Part shown: positions 45,845-56,286 of the stretch, piece by piece | Layout: each line of letters starts with the position of its first letter | Numbering within the stretch: the first letter of the stretch is position 1 | Assembly: GCA_041399065.1 (NCBI GenBank) | Contig: JAWKTN010000001.1 | Span: 1,178,001 to 1,242,000, forward strand | Direction: 5' to 3' | DNA: 64,000 nucleotides | Source: JAGQPD01 sp020426865 | Lineage (GTDB): Bacteria > Planctomycetota > Planctomycetia > Pirellulales > Pirellulaceae | Position numbers and translations under genes: made by a program | The notes under the pieces: generated by a model | What the model saw: only the letters and a program-made list of their open reading frames with translations | The model's database searches: none | Told to the model about the DNA's origin: nothing

Positions 45845-46659
45845 ACAGACCAGGGGCAGTTTTTCGCAGGCCAACAAACCTCGCCGAAGATTATCTCGGG
45901 ACGACGCAGAACCGAGAGAGAGCTGCAGCGTGCGGTAGGTGGAACATAGCAAGTTGACTAAGCCCAAGCAGGACGGAGGCGACGAGCCACGCAAGCGGAG
46001 CGAATCTCCATCTTGAAATTGTAAAAAGTGGAGTCAAGCAGTGTGCCACAAGTGGTACGGGCCGCCAAGAAAAACTATTGAGAAATCATAGTTTTAGGTG
46101 TCACGCACCGAGCTTGAAAGCAAGACATCGCGTCTGACGGTTGAAAGGCCGCACGGACCGTCATTTGATACCGGTCGCCACTCAAGCCGTTACAGGCGAT
46201 CTTCGCGAGCGACCATGATAACTTGAGTGACGCGAGACTGTAACTATCACATCTTGAGCGGCACGACATCGTAAAGCTATTGCTCGCCAGTTGCGTGGCG
46301 CTTCTCCATTGGTTCAATCCTCTGGCTGCTGCTCGTGAGCGATCGGCGGAGCAGCCACTGGCTCTCGAACCCCCGACCACAATCGCCATGCCGACTTTGT
46401 GTCGGCCCTTCGGGCCTGGGCTGCGCAGGGGCACGTTACCGGTGGCTGCGCCACCGGCAGAGGTTGTGACGTCACGACGCCTGCCGGGCCCGAAGGGCCC
46501 GGTTTCCGCGCCCCGCGCCCCCAGGGCCGAAGGCCCGACGCAGTTGTGTTACGGTCCAGCGCCGGGATCGCAGTTATACTCAGAATCCCGGTATGCGTAC
46601 TCGTCATCGCTCGTCGTCGGTCAACCATGGTTCAAGCTGATCGGGGAAACCAGCGTTCG
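45845..46659. other. Long intergenic region with hairpin cluster
   Basis: 815 bases without a credible gene; reading frames here are antisense or short. It contains the set of short perfect hairpins at 46404-46536. The rest shows no recognised motif. Confidence 0.5.
46404..46536. repeat. Cluster of short perfect hairpins
   Basis: GGCCC-TTC-GGGCC (46404-46416), CCGGTGGC-TGC-GCCACCGG (46439-46457), the palindrome GTGACGTCAC (46466-46475), CCGGGCCC-GAA-GGGCCCGG (46484-46502) and GGGCC-GAA-GGCCC (46524-46536). All three-base loops and GC-only stems suggest either an RNA structure or a dispersed palindrome family. Confidence 0.75.
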
Positions 46660-47454
46660 CTATCGTGCAAAGCTGCTCATCTTGCGTCGGCAGGCCGAAA
46701 ACGCGATTGCCAGTGAGCCGGCAAGAATTGCCGCGGACGACGGCTCGGGCACGCTGGTCTTGTCTGGACTGCCGAAGGCAATTCCCAGCGGCTGGCTGTC
46801 AATCGTACTAATGAAGGCTGCCTCGCCGCCATTGGCTACAGCTTGGTTCAATGTTAACATCACCGTGATGGGCGATTGTGCCGATGTCTGTCCTCCGGCC
46901 GCCGATGTCGGCACCAGGTCACTCAATAACCCAAAGTCTGGACCGCCCAATCCCGGCGGATTGCCGTTACTTCCCGCCGCGAACTGAAAGTCGACATCCG
47001 ATGTCACAGTGCCAACGACGGTTGCATAAGTAAAGAAAGAGGGAGTGCCGTCGAAGTGTCCTGAGTTGACCACGTTGGCATAGCCCCATTCATTGCTTAC
47101 ATCTGTCGTGATCACGCTCCAGCTGTTAACCTGCGAACCGGCCTCGATCGATGCCGTGCCACCCACAATAGAATAGCCGACAGGCAACGTGAATCCGACA
47201 CCCGTTAGCAGATTGGTGGCACCCGCCCCGTCAACTGCCACGGCGTTGGTAGTATTGGTCAGGACGACCGTCAAAGTACTGCCGACAACCGTCATGTCTA
47301 CCGTGCCGGAAAGGACTGCGGCGTTTCCTGGATCCCCTTGGAATAAGACCTCATCCACCACCATCATCGCGCCGCCAGCCAGCGGAGTGATGGCCGAACA
47401 AGACACCACCAATAACGACCAAATCAAAACGGATCGCCTGTCCACTCTTTTCAT
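46660..47454 (-). CDS. PEP-CTERM exported protein
   Basis: 264 residues; ATG at 47454 with GAGGA upstream on the minus strand. A signal peptide (about residues 8-30, WSLLVVSCSAITPLAGGA) leads to a beta-rich, Gly/Ser/Thr-rich body with no recognised domain. The C-terminus is VPEPSSAAILAGSLAIAFSA and CRRKMSSF, a PEP-CTERM sorting signal read by exosortase. No exosortase is in the window. A plus-strand reading frame over the same bases is an antisense by-product. Confidence 0.82.
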   Translation of the reverse strand: MKRVDRRSVLIWSLLVVSCSAITPLAGGAMMVVDEVLFQGDPGNAAVLSGTVDMTVVGSTLTVVLTNTTNAVAVDGAGATNLLTGVGFTLPVGYSIVGGTASIEAGSQVNSWSVITTDVSNEWGYANVVNSGHFDGTPSFFTYATVVGTVTSDVDFQFAAGSNGNPPGLGGPDFGLLSDLVPTSAAGGQTSAQSPITVMLTLNQAVANGGEAAFISTIDSQPLGIAFGSPDKTSVPEPSSAAILAGSLAIAFSACRRKMSSFAR

Positions 47455-47755
47455 ACAGTCCTCGGTAAAAATATTGTTTTGGGGTGTTTTTGCTTGATGT
47501 TACCCCCTATGTGTCGATGCTAATCACCCACCCTGGGGTGGTAAATAGACTCGAAAAAGATTTGCGGTTCGTGCCTATTTTTGGGCCGTTTATCGCGAAT
47601 TTGAGGCCTAGGAGCGGTGTTGAGGCCCTGCGCAGATGCCTCTGGTGGGGGGCGTGCTTGGAAGGTGGTTTTGCGGTGACTTGGTTGAACGGTAGTCGCG
47701 GTGGTGGGTAACATGCTAACGGGGGTTGGTGGGTGAGCGAGGAAAGCGGAGCGGT
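47455..47755. other. Divergent region upstream of the giant surface protein gene
   Basis: 301 bases separating the PEP-CTERM gene and the giant gene; promoters for both must lie here. No repeat, RNA gene or clear promoter box is seen. Confidence 0.4.
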
Positions 47756-50700
47756 ATGAGAAGTGTGAAACGGCGATGGGATGGGACGGACGGCAATCGA
47801 TATGTGCGTCGGTTGCGGAGCGAGTGCCTGGAGGATCGGCGGTTGCTTGTCAGCGATCTTCTGTTGTCGGCGGGGCTTGTCGAGCGGCTTTCGATCGGCA
47901 CGGGGCAGGTCTTTACCAGCACGGAGATTGATTCGTTCAAGTTGACAATTCAGGGGGGCCAGACACTTTCGGTGTGGGCGAAGCCAAGTGGGTCGCTGTC
48001 ACCAGTGCTTTCTGTCACGGCGCCGGGTGGAGCGACGGTGGGGACAACGACAGCAGCTGCGGGAACGACTGCGTTACTAAATTCGTTATCGATCACGGCG
48101 GCTGGTGAGTACACGATTCGCATTGGAGCGGCCGGTGGCAGCACCGGTAGCTACAGCATTCTGGGCGCGCTCAATGCGATCGTCGAACCAGAGTGGGTGG
48201 GCTTGGGGAGCGACAACACGGTCGCTGCGGCGATTCCGTTGGCGGCCTCGTCGTTGTCCCTGTCATCAGGCAACGTCGATCGATTGGCCGCGATTGGCGG
48301 ATTCGACGCGTCGTCGGCGTACGACTATTTCTCATTTACCTTGCACGACGGCCAGCAAGCAGACATATCGTTGGCAGGGGACAGTGGAGCTGGCCGCGTG
48401 GAATTGCTTTCTGGCTCCGGGACAGTTCTCGCCATCGGCTCGGCAACTGGCGAAGTGAGCCAGGCGATTGCAAGTTTTCGAGACACGACGATCGATGGCA
48501 ACGCGACAACATATCTGGCACGAGTGCATTCCACTGGCGGCAGTGTTGGTGAAGATTATGCGCTGGTGGTCTCGCGGGGGGGCAGTTTGGAGTCTGAACC
48601 GAACGACAGTCGGGAATTGGCGGGCATCACGGCGGGGGTTCTTGGAGCGATCACGCCCCGACCGGTTGCTGGCGTTACACTTTCCCAGGACTTTGCCGGA
48701 ATGGATTCTCTCGACAATTCCGCAAATCTTGAGCCTCCGGACACACATGTGGCAGTTGGTCCCGGCCATGTGATCGAGGTGATCAATACGGCGATCGCCA
48801 TCTACGACAAGCAGGGGAACGTTGTTTCGGGCCCGACGCCATTGACTTCGTTTTTCAATCCGACTGTCGTGTCTGGTGAGACATTCGATTTCGACCCCGT
48901 GGTTGCCTACGATAATCTGGCGGGCCGGTTCGTCGTGGCGGTGTTGATTGCCGGGTCGGCGAGTTCCTCGGAATCGGATCTGTTGTACGCCATATCGAAT
49001 TCATCGGATCCGACGCTGGGATTCAGTGAGCAGCACCGGATCGATTTCGGCACTGTTAGCCCCGGACTATTTGCCGATTACCCCAAGATCGGGTTCAATG
49101 CCGACGCTCACGTCTTTACGCTTAATATGTTTGGCGTGTTCTTCAACAACGTTGACGTACTGGTCATCGACAAGTCAACGGTATTGGATGCGAATTCAAG
49201 TACGTTCCAGAGTCGCATCCATCGTCGAGGTGCCGACAGTTTTACACTTGCCGTGGCGTCGATGCATGACGCAACTCCGGGTGGTCCGCTGTGGTTTGTC
49301 GAAGAGTCGGGCGATTTCGGGACGCTCAATTCCATACGAGTCGTTCGCATGACGGATGTTCTGTCAGCCAATCCAACGTTTACGAATTTTTCCGTGAGTG
49401 TACCGAGTTATTTCACTGGGAACCTGCCCGACGCGGATCAGCCGAGCGGCGGCAAATTCACAACCAATGACACGCGAATCCTCAACGCCGACTATCGCGA
49501 TGGAAGGTTGGTGGCGGTACACACCGTGCCGAGTGGCGGCCGGACAGTCGTCCGCTGGTACGACCTGGACGTGACAAGTGCGGTGCCGGCACTGTTGCAG
49601 TCGGGATCCATAAACGGAGGGGCTGGTGTTTCGACGTTTTATCCCTCGATCGCCCTGGGGCTCGACGGTGAAATCGGTGTGACGTATATGCAGTCGGGAG
49701 CCAGTCAATACGTCAGCATGTATGTCGCGGGACAGTCGATCGATGCTGCTCGTGGCACGATGTCGGGAAGTGTGCTGGTGAAGGGAGGGGATGACGTCTA
49801 TGGCGGCAGTCGCGGTGGCGACTACAGCGGGATCGCAGTCGATCCGGTGACGGGGACTTTTTGGGCCGCCAACGAAGTGAGCTTAGGCGGGACTCCCGAT
49901 CCGTTCTGGAGTACGTGGATTGGAGAGTTCGCGGTGGCATCCGAGGCCGATGCAGATTGGTATGCGATACGTGTGAATGCCGGCGATGTGTTGACGATTC
50001 GAACGGAAACGCCGCTGGACCAACCGTTGCCATTCGATAATTCACTCGACCCCTACATTGAGCTCTACGATCCCACGGTGGCACTGGTCGCCGCCAACGA
50101 CAATTCGGCGGCAGATGGCCGCAATGCCGTACTGGCTGCGACTGCCTCAGTAGCAGGCAGCTACTTTGTGAACGTCACAACGAAGGCACTGGGCAGCGAC
50201 GGGGGCTATTTTCTGTCAGTCCAGGGCGCGACTGGACAGCGGGCCGCGACAAGTGTTGTCACGTCGACGCCGGCCGACAACCGCGTGTTGGCCGAGTTTC
50301 CCACGGCGTTGCGTTTGGAATTCGATCGCGCCATCTATGTTCCTAGTGTGAGTCCCCAGGATGTGCGGATTGGTGGTTTGCCCGCGACAGAGGCCACGCT
50401 GATCGATGGGCGAACCGTCGAGTTCACAATCGACGCTCAAGTATTTGTGGGTGACGGTACCTACAAGGTGGAGTTGCTGCCGGGGAGCCTGGTGGACATC
50501 GGTGGGCAAGAATTGTCGTCCTACACCGGTCGCTTCGTGACAGACACGGAGGGACCGGTGATTGTGGGTACGCAGTGGAATGGCGAGTCGTTTCCGGTGG
50601 ATCGCGTATTGCCGCCTGGGACACTTGTCGTCGAAGCGACTTTTAGCGAGCCGATCTTCAATGTTTCTAGCGCTCGCCGAGGGCTTCGCACGCCTGGTGT

Positions 50701-53700
50701 CGACGACGTGATTCTGGAAGACACCGTCAGTGGTCTGCACGTGTCGCCCGACCGTGTCAGTTATACTGCCGATACGAACGCGTTCACCATGGAATTCGAC
50801 CAGGTTGTCGAAGGAAACTATGTGTTGCATCTGGTTTCGGGCGATGGCGCCTTTGAGGACTTGGTAGGCAACGCACTGGATGGCGATCCGATGACCGAAG
50901 GAGACGGCGTTCCCACCGGCGATGGCACGCCCGGTGGCGACTACCGTATCGGATTCGTGGTCGATGTGGACGATGCCTTGGGGAGTCTCGCCATGTTTGA
51001 ACGGCAGTTGCCACGTGAATCGCAGGTCTCGGCCAGCATCGATACTAAGGGATTCGTCAGTAGTGATCAAGACGTGGATGCGTTTCGGTTTCGCGCGTCA
51101 ATCGGAGAGACATTGGCTTTTTCCGTTTCGCCTTCCAATGCCAATGCTGTACTGCACGTCCAATTTGGTGGAACCGAATACGTTGCCGACCAACCGGGTG
51201 GCACGCTTCGAGTTGGTCCGATGGTCGTAACAAACGCCAGCGAGCAGCGGATCGAGATTTCGGCGAATGCACCCACGTTTTACGAAATCGATGCCGTGCT
51301 CAACGCCGACACCGGTGCTTTGCAAGAGAGTACGATCCCGGTACCGTTGACACCAATCGCGTTGTCGGAACACGGAGTCGTCTATCGAGCCTACGGTGTG
51401 GCGCGCGGCGAACCGACGACGTTTTCGACACGAAAGCGGCAAAACCCGTCGTCGTTTGTGGATATTGCGGCAACCGGCACAGTGTTAAGCCTGAGCGATG
51501 ATGGTGAAATCACGATCAACACGACGGTTGGGAATTTGCTATTTCCGGCCGGTGCGACGACCGTGGCCAATAACGGTGGAATTCTCGCCGGTAGTAATCA
51601 GGAGCTTTCACCCGAAAACGCGCCGCTGCCGGATGCCTCGTTTCAGGCCGCGTTGCTTCCCTATTGGGACGACATCGACGAAACAGAGGGCCGCGTGTTG
51701 TGGCAGGAGACACTCGTCGGCGGTATTCGCACGTTGATTGTCCAGTGGCAGTCACGGCCGCTATTTCCCGATGACGGTAACGGAACGTTTCAACTGCAAC
51801 TGTTCGAAACCGGCACCGTGCTGGCGAGGTTCGCCTATCGCGATGTCAACTTCCTGCCCGGTGACAGTTTCGGTACCGGTGCCACCATCGGTGTGCAATT
51901 GGCGGACAGCACGGCGATTCAATATAGTTACAACGAGTCGAGCGTGAATGCCGGTGACGTGATTGAATTCATCCGAGTCCCTGGCACGATCGACATTGAC
52001 GAATTTCGATTTGACGTAACGCCCGAGATGGTCAACGTGCCGATCGATTTTATTTTATCCGGCCAGGACATCGATCTGAGTGGCGTCGCGATGGACATAG
52101 TGGATCTTACGACGTCCGCTACGTTGACCGTCCTTGGGCCATCGGATATCGCTGATTTGTCCCAGGAAAATTACCTTCCAGCGACCGCTGGCCCGTATTT
52201 AATTCGTTTGTATCTGGATCAAACGACCGACTATGTATTGGCCATCGGCAGTGCCACGTCGTTTGGAAGCGACTTGGGTGGCCGGGAATTAGCAATGGGA
52301 TACGTTTCGGATTCCCCGATTGAGTTGCAAATCGAACAGCGAAACGACCCGGCCGCATTCGTCGACATCGCGGCAAGTGGGACGCAACTCGCTTTGGAGG
52401 ACGATGGCGAGGTGACGATCACGACCACGGTTGGCAATTCGCTGTTTCCGGCCGGGGCGATTACCGTAGGAAACAACGGTGGCATACTTGTAGGGAGCAA
52501 CACTGGCCTGCCGTCGATCAACAGTCCTTTGCCAACGATCGCCTTTCTGAGAGCGTTGTTACCATATTGGGATGACATCGATGCAACGCGAGGCGGTGTC
52601 TATTGGCAGGAGCGCCTGGTCGACGGTATTCGAACCCTGATAGTGCAGTGGGACAAGCGACCCTTGTACCCAGACACAGGGGAGGGGAGCTTTCAGCTGC
52701 AGTTGTTTGAAAGTGGTCCCATCTTGGCTCGCTATGCGTACCGTGACGTGGAATTTGGCGAAGGTGCCAGCTATGGTTCATCGGCCACGATTGGCCTGCA
52801 GCTGGATGTCGAGACGGCTCGACAGATCGGTTTCAATCGGACGAGTATCATCAACGGCGATGTGATTGACATTCTCCCTCGCGACTTCGACGAGTTCTCT
52901 CTTGTAGCATCGACGGGCGAAATTGTGTCATTGGCAACACGGATGCCATCGAATTCCGTTGCACAAACATCGGCCGGCGCCTTGCATCCACGTCTGGAGG
53001 TGATCACTGCAGGGGGCGAAGTGTTGGCGTCCGATGTTGGCTCATCTGCAGACGGGACAAACTCAGAGCTTACGTTTATCGCGCCGTCAAGCGGTCAATA
53101 CCTTGTGCGGGTGATCAGTGAGGGTGGCGAGGGTGCATATCAGCTGTATGTTTGGCGGGATGGTGCCCGACCGGTATCGGGAGATTTCACGGGGGACGGA
53201 ACGGTGGATGGCCGTGACTTTCTGCGGTGGCAACGCGGGCTTGGCACTTTTGTCGTACCCTTCACGTCGAGCGACGGCAATGGCGACGGTATGGTCGATG
53301 CTGTCGACTTTGGTATTTGGCACTCCGCCTGGCGCAATCCCTTGGACGACTATGCTGACGCGCCGTCGGCGGCCTGGTTTATCTCACCTGGTACGGCATT
53401 GCATGGGAACCTTAGCCATGGCGACGTAGACGTCTTCGCGGTTGTGGGGACGCCTGGTCGCGAAATGGTTGCGACGGCGGTTCCGGACGGGGCAGGCATT
53501 ATTGACATCGTCGTATTGTCGGCCGACGGAACAACGGTCGTGGCAGCGGAATTGGACGGACTTGATGCCTCCGTAAGCTGGTTGCCAGACGATGGCGGGA
53601 TCTACTACGTCCGCGTTGAGCCGCATAGCAGCAGTGTTGGCGAATACAACCTGACAATTACGGCGGATGACTATGCGAATGGTCCTGTTTTTGCGAAGTT

Positions 53701-54778
53701 GATGACGTTACCGGCGACGGCCGGAGGCCGTCTGGAAGCGGCCGGTGACTCGGATTGGTTTCGAGTCCGTGCGGTTGCCGGAGCGACATATAAGTTCGCG
53801 GCTGTCACCACGATCGCTGGTGCCGAATTGCGGTTGATCGATGCGGATGGGGTCACGGTCCTGTCGGCCGATGCGAACGGTGCCCCGTATTTGCTTTCGC
53901 ATCGAGCGGCATCCAATGGCGATCTGTACCTGGTCATTCGTTCGGCCAGTGAGGCCACCGGCGACTACACTGTTGAGTTACAGGTTGATGATCACGGCGA
54001 TGAAGCAAGCCAGGCGACGACATTTGGCCTGCCCGGCGAACTCGGCGGAGAGATTGAAAACGTCGGCGACAGCGATTGGTTTTCATTCATGGCTACCGCG
54101 GGTCATGGGTATTTTATCAAGACCGTCCTCGGGACACTTGCCGATTCCACGTTAACCTTGTTCGGAACGGATGGTGCGACGCAGTTACGCTTCGATGATA
54201 ACGGCAGTAGCGGCCTGGCTTCGTTCATTGCCTGGGTGGCACCGTCAAGCGGTCAATACTATGTCGCGGTGCAGGGGGCCAACGCGAGTCTCGGGAACTA
54301 CCAATTGGTAGTCACGGAGGGAGACGATCATGGCGATGATCCGTCGGTTGCAACGCCCGTGTTGGTTCCCAGTACTACGACGGGCGACATTCACATCCTT
54401 GGCGACGAGGATTGGTTTTCCTTCGAGGCCAGGGTGAATCGGCAATATCGCATCGAGGTCCGTTTGAACAGTTTGACTGACTCTTATTTGACTCTGATCG
54501 GCGCTGACGGTGTGGCACTGCTGGATTTCGATGACGATAGTGGCGTCGGTTTGGGTTCACTCATCAATTGGTCTGCTCCGTCGGACGGAACCTACTTTTT
54601 TATTGTGGAGGGATTGGGTGGAGCTACCGGAACTTACGAGGTGCTCATTACCGACACGGGTGGGCCGCGACGGCCACTAGCGACGGCATCCACGTTAGGT
54701 GACCCGGCCGTGATCGATCAGGCGATCGCGTCACTGACCCGGCCGGGAGAACGAATGGCCACTCGCTCGGTTTGGTGA
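47756..54778 (+). CDS. Giant multidomain surface protein with dockerin and PPC repeats
   Basis: 2340 residues; the ATG at 47756 has GGAG close upstream (a TTG at 47726 is also in frame). The N-terminus RRLRSECLEDRRLLVSD is the LExRxLL motif common on exported planctomycete giant proteins. Then follow PPC-like (pre-peptidase C) beta domains, a long region starting PPDTHVAVGPGHVIEV that looks like a beta-propeller, Ig-like/SbsA-type domains (TPADNRVLAEFPTALRL), two copies of a roughly 190-residue unit with LLPYWDDID and RTLIVQW, and a dockerin pair (DFTGDGTVDGRDFLRWQ, DGNGDGMVDAVDFGIWH). At least three more PPC domains with DSDWF or DEDWF starts end it. It is an adhesin or matrix candidate. Confidence 0.9.
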   Translation: MRSVKRRWDGTDGNRYVRRLRSECLEDRRLLVSDLLLSAGLVERLSIGTGQVFTSTEIDSFKLTIQGGQTLSVWAKPSGSLSPVLSVTAPGGATVGTTTAAAGTTALLNSLSITAAGEYTIRIGAAGGSTGSYSILGALNAIVEPEWVGLGSDNTVAAAIPLAASSLSLSSGNVDRLAAIGGFDASSAYDYFSFTLHDGQQADISLAGDSGAGRVELLSGSGTVLAIGSATGEVSQAIASFRDTTIDGNATTYLARVHSTGGSVGEDYALVVSRGGSLESEPNDSRELAGITAGVLGAITPRPVAGVTLSQDFAGMDSLDNSANLEPPDTHVAVGPGHVIEVINTAIAIYDKQGNVVSGPTPLTSFFNPTVVSGETFDFDPVVAYDNLAGRFVVAVLIAGSASSSESDLLYAISNSSDPTLGFSEQHRIDFGTVSPGLFADYPKIGFNADAHVFTLNMFGVFFNNVDVLVIDKSTVLDANSSTFQSRIHRRGADSFTLAVASMHDATPGGPLWFVEESGDFGTLNSIRVVRMTDVLSANPTFTNFSVSVPSYFTGNLPDADQPSGGKFTTNDTRILNADYRDGRLVAVHTVPSGGRTVVRWYDLDVTSAVPALLQSGSINGGAGVSTFYPSIALGLDGEIGVTYMQSGASQYVSMYVAGQSIDAARGTMSGSVLVKGGDDVYGGSRGGDYSGIAVDPVTGTFWAANEVSLGGTPDPFWSTWIGEFAVASEADADWYAIRVNAGDVLTIRTETPLDQPLPFDNSLDPYIELYDPTVALVAANDNSAADGRNAVLAATASVAGSYFVNVTTKALGSDGGYFLSVQGATGQRAATSVVTSTPADNRVLAEFPTALRLEFDRAIYVPSVSPQDVRIGGLPATEATLIDGRTVEFTIDAQVFVGDGTYKVELLPGSLVDIGGQELSSYTGRFVTDTEGPVIVGTQWNGESFPVDRVLPPGTLVVEATFSEPIFNVSSARRGLRTPGVDDVILEDTVSGLHVSPDRVSYTADTNAFTMEFDQVVEGNYVLHLVSGDGAFEDLVGNALDGDPMTEGDGVPTGDGTPGGDYRIGFVVDVDDALGSLAMFERQLPRESQVSASIDTKGFVSSDQDVDAFRFRASIGETLAFSVSPSNANAVLHVQFGGTEYVADQPGGTLRVGPMVVTNASEQRIEISANAPTFYEIDAVLNADTGALQESTIPVPLTPIALSEHGVVYRAYGVARGEPTTFSTRKRQNPSSFVDIAATGTVLSLSDDGEITINTTVGNLLFPAGATTVANNGGILAGSNQELSPENAPLPDASFQAALLPYWDDIDETEGRVLWQETLVGGIRTLIVQWQSRPLFPDDGNGTFQLQLFETGTVLARFAYRDVNFLPGDSFGTGATIGVQLADSTAIQYSYNESSVNAGDVIEFIRVPGTIDIDEFRFDVTPEMVNVPIDFILSGQDIDLSGVAMDIVDLTTSATLTVLGPSDIADLSQENYLPATAGPYLIRLYLDQTTDYVLAIGSATSFGSDLGGRELAMGYVSDSPIELQIEQRNDPAAFVDIAASGTQLALEDDGEVTITTTVGNSLFPAGAITVGNNGGILVGSNTGLPSINSPLPTIAFLRALLPYWDDIDATRGGVYWQERLVDGIRTLIVQWDKRPLYPDTGEGSFQLQLFESGPILARYAYRDVEFGEGASYGSSATIGLQLDVETARQIGFNRTSIINGDVIDILPRDFDEFSLVASTGEIVSLATRMPSNSVAQTSAGALHPRLEVITAGGEVLASDVGSSADGTNSELTFIAPSSGQYLVRVISEGGEGAYQLYVWRDGARPVSGDFTGDGTVDGRDFLRWQRGLGTFVVPFTSSDGNGDGMVDAVDFGIWHSAWRNPLDDYADAPSAAWFISPGTALHGNLSHGDVDVFAVVGTPGREMVATAVPDGAGIIDIVVLSADGTTVVAAELDGLDASVSWLPDDGGIYYVRVEPHSSSVGEYNLTITADDYANGPVFAKLMTLPATAGGRLEAAGDSDWFRVRAVAGATYKFAAVTTIAGAELRLIDADGVTVLSADANGAPYLLSHRAASNGDLYLVIRSASEATGDYTVELQVDDHGDEASQATTFGLPGELGGEIENVGDSDWFSFMATAGHGYFIKTVLGTLADSTLTLFGTDGATQLRFDDNGSSGLASFIAWVAPSSGQYYVAVQGANASLGNYQLVVTEGDDHGDDPSVATPVLVPSTTTGDIHILGDEDWFSFEARVNRQYRIEVRLNSLTDSYLTLIGADGVALLDFDDDSGVGLGSLINWSAPSDGTYFFIVEGLGGATGTYEVLITDTGGPRRPLATASTLGDPAVIDQAIASLTRPGERMATRSVW

Positions 54779-54815
54779 TCGTTTCGAACGTTGATCCAAG
54801 CGAAGGGCGCACTAG

Positions 54816-55193
54816 CTACTTCGCGCGCTGGACGTGCCCCATGACCGCTTCGTGGCGATTGAGATAATGGTCCAGGTGTCCGGTCAAGTTACTGACTCGC
54901 AACGCGTCCAGGTTGGCTTCGTGGAGTCCGGCGATCCGGAACAAGCCGTTGCGAGTGGCGATGCGGCGTTTGAGCCGTACAAGTTGACCGATCATATAAC
55001 TGTTGAGGATCGGCAAATTATCCAGCTCGAGAACCACGCGGTAAACCAGGTGTTCGTCGAGCAATTGCCAAATCGAGTCCGCCAAGTCGACACGATCGAA
55101 TTGGTGACCAGGAGAAGTGTTGGGGCGAATGAACAGCCATTCGGGACCACGTTCCACTTCCAACGTCCAGCCTTCCGCAAGTCCTGTCAACAT
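54816..55193 (-). CDS. STAS-domain protein
   Basis: 125 residues forming one STAS domain: VVLELDNLPILNSYMIGQLV includes the serine (LNSYM) that is phosphorylated in SpoIIAA-type anti-sigma-factor antagonists. Such proteins bind HPK-type anti-sigma kinases. No kinase or phosphatase partner is next to it. It is convergent with the giant surface protein gene, 37 bp from its stop. Confidence 0.8.
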   Translation of the reverse strand: MLTGLAEGWTLEVERGPEWLFIRPNTSPGHQFDRVDLADSIWQLLDEHLVYRVVLELDNLPILNSYMIGQLVRLKRRIATRNGLFRIAGLHEANLDALRVSNLTGHLDHYLNRHEAVMGHVQRAK

Positions 55194-55701
55194 TGCTTCG
55201 CCTCCTTTGACTGGCTGCCACTAGCAGCCGATGTTGGGTAGCCGCCATGAACGAGTCGCATTGTCAGCAGAGCAACTCGGCTTGCCTGAGTGCGCACACT
55301 GAAACCACCGGCCGAACACAGCGCTGCTTACTCATAGAATGCCTACACGTCATGTTATGATTCGGAAATCGCTGCGCCAACAGCGAATTAGAAAGAATTC
55401 GCAAATGTCAGGGTCTTTTCGGCCAAAGGGCGTTTGGCACAATATCGCTAATTACGGCCCTTGTGATGGCCGATGCTGTGTGCAGGAATAGCGACAAACC
55501 GCCGATGGCGCGCACATACCCCCTTGTTGAAAAGAGCGACTTGCCGCGATAATCAGCCTCAATGAGCTGATTTAGGTAGTTGGAACGGGCCAGTGCGGTA
55601 ATGCTGCAATTTCAGCAGGCAATCGCTCGGCCTCGCTCCGGTTTAGCAGATTTTCTCCACTACCATCCTTTTTTACTTCGATCCAGAGAGGACCATTGAA
55701 A
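55194..55701. other. Intergenic region upstream of tpx
   Basis: 508 bases between the divergent STAS gene and tpx. Nothing recognisable apart from the tpx ribosome binding site AGAGAGG at 55685-55691. Confidence 0.4.
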
Positions 55702-56217
55702 ATGGCAACACGAACAGGCGCTGTCACGCTGAAAGGTAACCCCGTTGATCTGGCTGGCAACGAGCTCAAAGCGGGTGACAAGGCCCCCGATTTTTCTTTG
55801 CAAAACACGTCGCTGGAAGAAGTGACGCTTGCCAGTAGCACCGGCAAGACTCGCATTATTGCCACGATTCCGTCGCTAGATACTCCCGTCTGCCATGAAG
55901 AGACAAAGAAGTTCAATGATCAGGTGAAGTCGTTAGGTGGGGTCGAAGTACTGGTTGTGAGCATGGACCTGCCCTTCGGGCAGAAACGTTGGTGCGGGTC
56001 GGAAGGGGTCGATCAGGTGACGACCTGCAGCGCCCATCGTTGCACCAAATTCGGCGAAGATTACGGTGTCCTCATCAAGGGCGGGCCGCTCGATCGTTGT
56101 TTGGCGAGAGCGGTGTTCGTGGTCGATGGCAGCGGGGCCATCAAGCACGTTGAATATGTCAAAGAGATTGCCGAGCACCCGAATTACGACGCAGTCATTG
56201 CCGCGGCAAAGGGATAG
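55702..56217 (+). CDS. tpx: Thiol peroxidase
   Basis: 171 residues; the ATG at 55702 has AGAGAGG 10 bases upstream, so the TTG at 55696 is not preferred. Tpx reduces hydrogen and alkyl peroxides with thioredoxin. The peroxidatic cysteine is Cys64 in SLDTPVCHEETKKF and the resolving cysteine Cys98 in QKRWCGSEG, both in their conserved places, with the TVCHAETRRF-type helix clear. No signal peptide is seen. It is monocistronic and, with sodA, belongs to oxidative-stress defence. Confidence 0.95.
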   Translation: MATRTGAVTLKGNPVDLAGNELKAGDKAPDFSLQNTSLEEVTLASSTGKTRIIATIPSLDTPVCHEETKKFNDQVKSLGGVEVLVVSMDLPFGQKRWCGSEGVDQVTTCSAHRCTKFGEDYGVLIKGGPLDRCLARAVFVVDGSGAIKHVEYVKEIAEHPNYDAVIAAAKG

Positions 56218-56286
56218 TCCTTCGCGGCCATTCCGCGACCGGCGACATTGCACACCGGGCGACATTGCACCGGGGCGACTGGCCGA

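Noticed and set aside
46280..46987. 235-codon plus-strand frame opposite the PEP-CTERM gene
   Set aside because: Its second half is the antisense of a protein with a clear signal peptide and PEP-CTERM tail, and its first half covers the hairpin cluster.
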